Below are positions 58,659 to 64,000 of a stretch of 64,000 bases of DNA, piece after piece. The notes beneath the pieces are model-generated. The model had not been told where the DNA came from and ran no database searches. It saw nothing but the letters and a program-made list of their open reading frames with translations. Location of the stretch: positions 1 to 64,000 of the forward strand of contig JAITLL010000054.1 of assembly GCA_031277915.1 (NCBI GenBank), written 5' to 3'. Position 1 is the first letter of the stretch; each line of letters opens with the position of its first letter. Made by a program: the position numbers and the translations under genes. The stretch comes from Acinetobacter sp. (GTDB taxonomy: Bacteria; Pseudomonadota; Gammaproteobacteria; Pseudomonadales; Moraxellaceae).

Positions 58659-58720
58659 AGTTTATTTCACTAGTATATTTCTGCTTCAATAGTTTATTTC
58701 ACTGTTTTTCAGGGTATAAT
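58659..58720. promoter_or_regulatory. Lrp-type direct repeats and divergent promoters, dadA / lrp-like gene
   Basis: AGTTTATTTCACT occurs twice, at 58659-58671 and 58691-58703, 32 bp apart (three helical turns). TATAAT (58715-58720, plus) is the -10 for the regulator, and TATACT (58672-58677 on the minus strand) is a -10 candidate for dadA. Repeat 2 overlaps both -35 regions. Confidence 0.65.
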
Positions 58721-58773
58721 CTAGGTAAATTTATGTTTTTCTCGCGAGAATTTTAAAAAAAGAGGAAATATCT

Positions 58774-59241
58774 ATGCGCCCCCTAGATCGTATAGATCGC
58801 ATGATTCTGGACATTTTGCAGCGTGAAGGACGAATTGCGATTAGTGAATTGGCATCGAGAGTCAACCTATCAACCACCCCCTGTTCAGAGCGTGTAAAAC
58901 GCCTTGAACGCGATGGCATTATCATGGGTTATTACGCCCGTCTAAACCCAGCTTACGTAGACCGTAACCTGCTCGTCTTTTTAGAAATTAAATTATCTGC
59001 CAAATCTGGTGATGTATTTGATCAGGTGGCCAGAGACTTAGTTGAGATTCCTGAAGTACTCGAATGTCACCTTATTTCAGGTGAGTTTGACTATCTTGTA
59101 AAAGCTCGCTTAAAAGAAATGAGCGCATACCGCCGCTTATTAGGAGATCTTTTAAAGAAACTTCCCGCTTCGGCATCGTCACACAGTTATGTGGTCATGG
59201 AAGAAGTAAAAGAAACTCTGTATTTAGATGTAAGCAAGTAA
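58774..59241 (+). CDS. Lrp/AsnC family regulator (DadR-like)
   Basis: A 155-residue protein with N-terminal HTH (LDRIDRMILDILQREGRIAISELASRVNLSTTPCSERVKRLE) and C-terminal RAM ligand-binding domain (about 65-150, VLECHLISGEFDYLVKAR). Divergence from dadA points to control of D-alanine catabolism by L- or D-alanine, as with DadR/Lrp homologues. The direct repeats in its promoter suggest autoregulation. Confidence 0.9.
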   Translation: MRPLDRIDRMILDILQREGRIAISELASRVNLSTTPCSERVKRLERDGIIMGYYARLNPAYVDRNLLVFLEIKLSAKSGDVFDQVARDLVEIPEVLECHLISGEFDYLVKARLKEMSAYRRLLGDLLKKLPASASSHSYVVMEEVKETLYLDVSK

Positions 59242-59265
59242 AGCGAGCATTATTGAACTCGCTTT
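59240..59265. terminator. Terminator between the Lrp-type gene and the acyltransferase
   Basis: AAAGCGAG-CATTATTGAA-CTCGCTTT overlaps the regulator's stop codon and serves convergent genes. Confidence 0.7.
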
Positions 59266-59281
59266 ATTCACGTTTTAAAAA

Positions 59282-60427
59282 TTAGAAATATTTTAAAATC
59301 GAAATATGTTTATTTTGATGCTTAAACTTCGAGAACCACTTAACCGCTGGATAGAGTGCAAAAGACAGCACAATCGTAATTAACCACAGCATCCACACAT
59401 GGTTGACCGACAAGTAATTTCCGTAGTTGGCTCCCCATATACTGAGTGCAAGCACATACATTAGTTTCAGCACATATAAGTGCAGTAAATAAAAGAACAT
59501 AGGCACCGAGCCAAACACCACCAATGGTTTTAAAAACGAGTGCTGCTGCATACGTTCAAAAGCAACGAGCACAAGCAAGCCAATTCCAACATTTAGCAAA
59601 ATAAACAATAACGACGGCGGATACTTAGTGAGGTTAAAAAAGCTCATGAGGCTTTGTTGTAATGACTCAAAATGCTGCCACGGCTGGTCGCCATAGACGT
59701 TTATCAAACGCAATAAAACAAATAGCCCAATACTTGCCAAACCAAGACTGAGTAAAGCGCGGCTTCTTTGCTTTGCTATATATTTAGAACTAAAGAACTG
59801 TCCTAAAACGTAGCCTAATAAAATCACCCCAATCCAAGGTAAAACCGGATAGCTTGTACGAAGCTTGATGCCTGCAAATTCAATCCAACCACGCTCATGT
59901 AAAACGAACCATATATTTTGTAAGATGCCTTGTGAGAAGTGCACAGAATCTAGCAAGTTATGCCCAAAAATAATGACCAACGCTACACCTGCAAGAATTG
60001 GCAAAGGCAAACTTACACAGCAAGCTAACACCACCATGCTAATACCGATTGCCCAAATCACCTGTAAATAAATGACTTCAGGTGGAAAAGTGGCCGTCCA
60101 TGCAAAGTTAACGAGAGTAAGCTCTAACACAATCAAAAATAAACCACGTTTTAGTAGAAAGGCTCGCGTTTGCTGTAAATCTTGTTTTTTTGACTGAAAT
60201 AAAAAGGCAGAAATACCCGTTAAAAGTACAAAAACCGGAGCGCAAATATGTGCCAATAACCGACTGCCAAATAAGGCAGGTTCTGTTACTGTTACATCCA
60301 TTGGGTCGGTAACCTGTTTATGTAAATAGAAAGTTTCTCTTACATGGTCGAGCAACATAATGAGAATGACCAAACCACGCAATGCATCAATCGACTGTAA
60401 ACGTTCAATATTTTTTTCTATAGGCAT
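59282..60427 (-). CDS. DUF1624 / HGSNAT-type membrane acyltransferase
   Basis: About ten membrane helices in 381 residues. The start region RLQSIDALRGLVILIMLLDHVRETFYL (His in the second position of the LDHVR motif) marks the heparan-alpha-glucosaminide N-acetyltransferase-like / DUF1624 family, whose members move acyl groups across the membrane. ATG 60427 (MPIEKNIERL) is preferred over a TTG 15 bp upstream. No substrate can be inferred. Confidence 0.8.
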   Translation of the reverse strand: MPIEKNIERLQSIDALRGLVILIMLLDHVRETFYLHKQVTDPMDVTVTEPALFGSRLLAHICAPVFVLLTGISAFLFQSKKQDLQQTRAFLLKRGLFLIVLELTLVNFAWTATFPPEVIYLQVIWAIGISMVVLACCVSLPLPILAGVALVIIFGHNLLDSVHFSQGILQNIWFVLHERGWIEFAGIKLRTSYPVLPWIGVILLGYVLGQFFSSKYIAKQRSRALLSLGLASIGLFVLLRLINVYGDQPWQHFESLQQSLMSFFNLTKYPPSLLFILLNVGIGLLVLVAFERMQQHSFLKPLVVFGSVPMFFYLLHLYVLKLMYVLALSIWGANYGNYLSVNHVWMLWLITIVLSFALYPAVKWFSKFKHQNKHISILKYF

Positions 60428-60446
60428 AGCGGTAATCAACAAAATA

Positions 60447-60468
60447 ATGTAACGTTATACTATTACAT
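60447..60468. promoter_or_regulatory. Zur-like site upstream of the TonB-dependent receptor
   Basis: GTTATACTATTAC at 60454-60466 matches the Zur core GTTATANTATAAC at all but one position. It lies 35 bp before the receptor's ATG and 26 bp before the divergent acyltransferase ATG. The overlapping ATGTAA...TTACAT arms add symmetry. The flanks match poorly, so this is a candidate only. Confidence 0.5.
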
Positions 60469-60501
60469 AATACTTCTTTTGTCTTTTATGGCTGATTATT
60501 T

Positions 60502-62592
60502 ATGCAACACAGATTAGGATTGTTGTCTTCGTTAGGGTTATCTTTTATATCAACATTCTCTTGGGGAGACGAAACCTCAACAGTACTTGAAACCATACGT
60601 ATTCAGGCTGAAAGCACCCAAGAAGATGCAAACCAAAATAGCTCGGCGACTAAATTTTCTCACGATGTTCTAGATGTCCCTTTTAATCGTGCTTTTGTCT
60701 CTAAGCAAATGATGGAACAACAAGACGTTCAACGGATTGATGACGCATTAAGCTTGGTGAGTGGGGTTTTTCATCAAAATAGTTTTGGTGGCGGCTTTTG
60801 GGATAATTACTCTTTTCGTGGTTTTAGTACCGATCCCAATTTAGGTGCATCCATGATCCGCAACGGCTTGAGTGTAAACCGAGGGATTAGTGCTCCAAAA
60901 GATATCGTAAATATTGAATCTTTAGAGTTTTTAAAAGGGCCTATGGCGGCTTTATATGGCCGCGGCGAAACAGGTGGTTTGCTTAACCTCAACAGTAAAA
61001 AACCACAGTGGGAAAGCGAAAATGAAGTTAACCTACATGCCAATACCCAAGAACAATATCGAATTAGTCTAGAGCATACCGCGCCTATTAACGATGAACT
61101 GGCTTATCGTTTAGCAGTGGCTCATGAAGATAATCAAAGCTTTCGTGATCATGTCAGTAGTGAACGCTGGTTCTTTTCACCACAGCTCACATGGAAAATT
61201 TCAGATCAGACACAACTCGACTTTGACAGTGAATTTACAGAACATAAAGGAACCTTTGACCGTGGTGTAAGCACCGTCAATCACCAGTTTGTGATGAACC
61301 CTAAAACCTTTACAGGTGAACCTGACGATGGCGATTTAAAAATAAAAGATTACTTTTACCAATTACGTCTGAGCCATGAATTTAACCCTGACTGGAAGCT
61401 AAATAGTGCTGTCAGTTATAAAGATGCCAAAATGGTCGGCTTTGCAACCGAACCACGGCGTATGCAAGCCGATGGACGTACTTTAGAGCGTCAACGTCGC
61501 TATCGTGATTATACGAGTGAAGATGTTCTGGCTCAGACAGAGTTACTGGGTAAGGTTGATACGTCATGGGCTCGCCATGAAATTTTACTTTCAACCGAAC
61601 TTGGTCAACTTGACTATAAGCAAAACCAGCTTCGTCGTAATCATAGTGCGGGCATGCCTAACACAATTGATATTTACCAGCCTGAATACGGTAAATATTT
61701 ACCCAACCTAGTTCCATTTACCAACACCAAAGAACAGCAGCGTTACTTTGCACTTAATGTACAAGACCAGATCTTTTTTAATGACCAATGGAGCGTACTC
61801 TTCGGCAACCGTTTTGATCAGGTCGAACAAGACTTTAAAAATCACCTGACTCAGACTGAAAACAGCCAGACACTTCATCAAAATAGTCCGCGTTTCGGAG
61901 TAAATTTTAAAGCCTCTGAGCAATGGGCTTTTTATACCAACTATGGCCGCTCATTTGCCATGAATAGTGGTATGAACCGAAATGGTCAGACTTTTGCCCC
62001 TGAAAAAGGTGAAAGCTACGAGGTCGGCACCAAATATAAAATGAACGACCAAAGTGTGCTGAGTCTCGCTTTGTTTAAAATGAAAAAACAAAATGTACTG
62101 ACAACAGACCCCATCGACAGTAACTTTCAAACCGCAGCAGGTGAAGTGAGTAGTAAAGGAATTGAGTTTGACTTAAATAGCCAGATCAATGACCGCTGGT
62201 TCGTCAATGCCAACTATAGTTATACCGATGCTCAAATTGAAAAAGACCAAGACCTTGCCAAAGGTGCACGTCTGAGCAATGTACCCAAACATCAAGGTTC
62301 AGTAAGCACCAATTATGAATTTCTACAAGAAGGTGCAAGAAAAGCAGGTGTAGGAGCTAACCTTACCTATGTTGGCGAACGCAGCGGACATAATCTGGAT
62401 AATGGCTTTAATTTACCAAGCTATACCCTCCTAAACTTAAATGCTTACTATGCTCCATCTGAGCGTTTACGCTATCAGCTCAATGTAAACAACCTATTTG
62501 ATAAAACCTACTATGTCTCGAGCTATAGCGATTTGTGGGTTCAACCAGGTGAGTCGCTCAATGCTTCAATTTCAGCACAGTGGAAATTTTGA
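60502..62592 (+). CDS. TonB-dependent outer-membrane receptor
   Basis: A 696-residue receptor with a signal peptide (about 1-22, ISTFSWGDE), plug domain (about 50-165, RAFVSKQMMEQQDVQRIDDAL, EFLKGPMAALYGRGETGG) and 22-strand barrel ending in SISAQWKF. The plug motifs resemble siderophore receptors (FhuA/FpvA class). The Zur-like site upstream raises the possibility of zinc or zincophore uptake. Ligand unknown from sequence. Confidence 0.9.
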   Translation: MQHRLGLLSSLGLSFISTFSWGDETSTVLETIRIQAESTQEDANQNSSATKFSHDVLDVPFNRAFVSKQMMEQQDVQRIDDALSLVSGVFHQNSFGGGFWDNYSFRGFSTDPNLGASMIRNGLSVNRGISAPKDIVNIESLEFLKGPMAALYGRGETGGLLNLNSKKPQWESENEVNLHANTQEQYRISLEHTAPINDELAYRLAVAHEDNQSFRDHVSSERWFFSPQLTWKISDQTQLDFDSEFTEHKGTFDRGVSTVNHQFVMNPKTFTGEPDDGDLKIKDYFYQLRLSHEFNPDWKLNSAVSYKDAKMVGFATEPRRMQADGRTLERQRRYRDYTSEDVLAQTELLGKVDTSWARHEILLSTELGQLDYKQNQLRRNHSAGMPNTIDIYQPEYGKYLPNLVPFTNTKEQQRYFALNVQDQIFFNDQWSVLFGNRFDQVEQDFKNHLTQTENSQTLHQNSPRFGVNFKASEQWAFYTNYGRSFAMNSGMNRNGQTFAPEKGESYEVGTKYKMNDQSVLSLALFKMKKQNVLTTDPIDSNFQTAAGEVSSKGIEFDLNSQINDRWFVNANYSYTDAQIEKDQDLAKGARLSNVPKHQGSVSTNYEFLQEGARKAGVGANLTYVGERSGHNLDNGFNLPSYTLLNLNAYYAPSERLRYQLNVNNLFDKTYYVSSYSDLWVQPGESLNASISAQWKF

Positions 62593-62607
62593 TTCATCCA
62601 TAAATAA

Positions 62608-62633
62608 AAAAGCCCGAATCATTTCGGGCTTTT
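62608..62633. terminator. Bidirectional terminator (receptor / NTF2-like)
   Basis: AAAAAGCCCGAA-TCAT-TTCGGGCTTTT, an 11-bp stem between convergent genes. Confidence 0.85.
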
Positions 62634-62635
62634 CA

Positions 62636-63016
62636 CTAGAACATACCATTTTCATTGATGAGTGGGTCAGGTTGTACTTGACCGACATCCCAAAGCTCAG
62701 CAATTTTTCCATTTTCAAAACGGCAAATATGAACCACAGCCACAATAGTGGGTTTGTCGTTCATTTGCATTTCAAGTTTCGAATGTACAGCAACCAAAGT
62801 CCCATCTTCAATCACATGTTGAACGTCAAAGACTTTGTTGGGATTTGCAGCCGCACTTTCACGCATTCCTTCCTTCAACGAAGTCGCATCACCCGCATAA
62901 TAAGGATTGTGATGCTTGAAGTTAGGCGCGGTATAATTGCTATAAGCTTCATCAACTTCGCCTGCTGCGGCAAGCTCTAAAAACCGTACTGCAATTTGTT
63001 TTTGAGATAAGTTCAT
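62636..63016 (-). CDS. NTF2-like / SnoaL-type protein
   Basis: A 126-residue cone-barrel protein: YTAPNFKHHNPYYAGDATSLKEGM, VIEDGTLVAVHSKLEM and HICRFENGKIAELWDVGQ are typical of SnoaL-like polyketide-cyclase or NTF2-like proteins, which bind small ligands and sometimes catalyse isomerisation. AGGAG precedes the ATG. Function unknown. Confidence 0.8.
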   Translation of the reverse strand: MNLSQKQIAVRFLELAAAGEVDEAYSNYTAPNFKHHNPYYAGDATSLKEGMRESAAANPNKVFDVQHVIEDGTLVAVHSKLEMQMNDKPTIVAVVHICRFENGKIAELWDVGQVQPDPLINENGMF

Positions 63017-63044
63017 ATTTATCTCCTACTCTTTATTTTAGACC

Positions 63045-63428
63045 TTACTGTAACAGGTCATCTTCTTCGTCGTCTTCCTCGAAGACATAGGCCATACAGC
63101 CCCATCCATCATATTCGCCCTGAAACTTTTCAGCGATGCTGGCAAACCATTGTTCCAAGTCAACAATATCCGAATACTCAGGTTCCATATTCACAAAGAT
63201 GGTAATCACCCACTCGTTTGGCTCAACAGAGTCATCTTGGAAAAGTGAAACTTTTTGTTCTTGGTAAAGCAAATACAGCGCACATTGCTCTGCATTCTTT
63301 TGATCTTGAAAAGCAATAGAAAATTCAATTTCATGTAGCTCGGTTAAATCATCCCCATCTTCAGCCATTTGCCAAAGTACATTACCGTTATCGTCATCTG
63401 GAAATTGTTCGTAGTCACGAGTCATCAT
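63045..63428 (-). CDS. rraB: RNase E inhibitor protein RraB
   Basis: RraB binds RNase E and alters degradosome activity. The 127-residue, strongly acidic protein has the family pattern DDDNGNVLWQMAEDGDDLTE near 11-30, LEFSIAFQD-like strand and a C-terminal YDGWGCMAYVFEEDDEEDD tail. AAGGA precedes the tandem ATGATG start; either Met is possible. Confidence 0.82.
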   Translation of the reverse strand: MMTRDYEQFPDDDNGNVLWQMAEDGDDLTELHEIEFSIAFQDQKNAEQCALYLLYQEQKVSLFQDDSVEPNEWVITIFVNMEPEYSDIVDLEQWFASIAEKFQGEYDGWGCMAYVFEEDDEEDDLLQ

Positions 63429-63552
63429 ATGATCCTTGTTGTTGTCGCCGTATTAATATTATTCGGCCTTAGAATACCCGACTTTTATTGCAGTTTGGGT
63501 ATATATTCCGTTCCCAATTGCACCAAATTGAATTTTTAATTGTATATAAATT

Positions 63553-64000
63553 TTAAAAAGGCACTTGTGATTCAATGACCACATCTGTTCCTTTCAATGG
63601 ATGCTGAAAAGCGAGATACGCAGCATGTAAAGCCATTCGGTTTAAATGAAAACGTTTAGGCTCAGAGTGATAAAGCTTGTCGCCCATAATCGGATGTCCA
63701 ATATGCATCATGTGCACACGTAGCTGATGTGAACGCCCTGTGACTGGTTCAAGTAAAACACGAGTTTGATCTGTTTTTTCATCATAGGTGAGAGGTTGAA
63801 ATAAGGTTTTAGCGTGTTTGCCTAATTCAAAATGTACTATTTGTCTTGGGCGATTTTCCCAATCGGTAATGAGTGGAACTTCAACACTGCCCTCTTCTGC
63901 GACTCGACCTTGTACCAAAGCAATATAATGTTTTTTAACGGTTCTGGCCTGAAACATTTTACTTATAGCAACCTCTGCATCACGATGCTTGGCAAACATA
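63553..64000 (-). CDS. rluA: RluA-type pseudouridine synthase (5' end cut by window edge)
   Basis: The visible C-terminal 148 codons include VFAKHRDAEVAISKMFQ, the conserved KHYIALVQGRV, and EPVTGRSHQLRVHMMHIGHPIMGDKLY, which is diagnostic for RluA-family rRNA/tRNA pseudouridine synthases. The catalytic Asp (usually in RLDxxTSG) lies outside the window. The short size after the catalytic region fits RluA (23S U746/tRNA U32) rather than RluC or RluD, but this cannot be settled here. Confidence 0.82.
   Translation of the reverse strand, partial: MFAKHRDAEVAISKMFQARTVKKHYIALVQGRVAEEGSVEVPLITDWENRPRQIVHFELGKHAKTLFQPLTYDEKTDQTRVLLEPVTGRSHQLRVHMMHIGHPIMGDKLYHSEPKRFHLNRMALHAAYLAFQHPLKGTDVVIESQVPF

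Noticed and set aside
62498-62980. A 160-codon plus-strand frame across the receptor end and the NTF2-like gene.
   Set aside because: It crosses a strong terminator and is antisense to a gene with clear family motifs and a good ribosome site.

Overview
The window is chromosomal DNA of the Acinetobacter calcoaceticus-baumannii complex, most likely A. baumannii. This rests on recognisable gene content: an abaR-abaM-abaI quorum-sensing locus beside an eight-gene lipopeptide operon of the acinetin-505 type, a znuA/zur-znuC-znuB zinc locus with a near-consensus Zur box, and overall A+T-rich codon use. There is no insertion sequence, integrase, phage gene, CRISPR array or plasmid gene. The species call is recognition, not a database result.

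Layout. 1-1.7 kb: the start of the ATP synthase operon (atpI-atpB-atpE, minus strand, cut by the left edge). 1.8-4.9 kb: zinc uptake and its repressor. 4.9-23 kb: housekeeping genes (exporters, Dyp peroxidase, malic enzyme, argS, SPOR protein, GST, OsmC/pirin pair, tautomerase, DinB, guaA, DUF445, DoxX, DedA, a ParA-like ATPase with a lipoprotein, SirB-like, BolA). Two reading frames here carry apparent single-base deletions: guaA and a small gene at 13.75-14.0 kb. 23.3-23.5 kb: two identical tRNA-Gly(GCC) genes.

23.7-39.3 kb: one minus-strand operon, FAAL > acyl-CoA/ACP dehydrogenase > ACP > single-module NRPS (C-A-T-TE) > RND exporter fusion > outer-membrane barrel > reductase/hydrolase fusion > Sfp-type PPTase. 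A 20-bp perfect lux box lies 150 bp upstream. 40-42.7 kb: abaR, abaM, abaI, with a second lux box before abaI and a weaker third candidate before abaM. The likely circuit is AbaR plus acyl-homoserine lactone activating abaI and the lipopeptide operon, with AbaM as modulator.

42.8-52.4 kb: a valine/isobutyrate-type catabolic operon (mmsA, mmsB, acyl-CoA ligase, acyl-CoA dehydrogenase, enoyl-CoA hydratase, hydroxyisobutyryl-CoA hydrolase, transporter) opposite a LysR regulator. 52.5-59.2 kb: D-alanine use (dadA, alanine racemase, ridA, two tandem CycA-like permeases) opposite an Lrp/AsnC regulator. The permeases share terminator and leader, and a decayed ridA tail lies between them, so a ridA-permease unit was duplicated. 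Both permease leaders can fold into the same hairpin, and its substitutions keep pairing only in the sense RNA: a candidate cis-regulatory RNA. 59.3-64 kb: membrane acyltransferase, TonB-dependent receptor with a Zur-like site upstream, NTF2-like protein, RraB, and the C-terminal part of an RluA-type pseudouridine synthase cut by the right edge.

The observations I consider most worth follow-up are the permease leader RNA, the cysteine thioesterase and glycine-like specificity code of the NRPS, the three-part RND fusion, the matched lux-box promoters, and the guaA frameshift.
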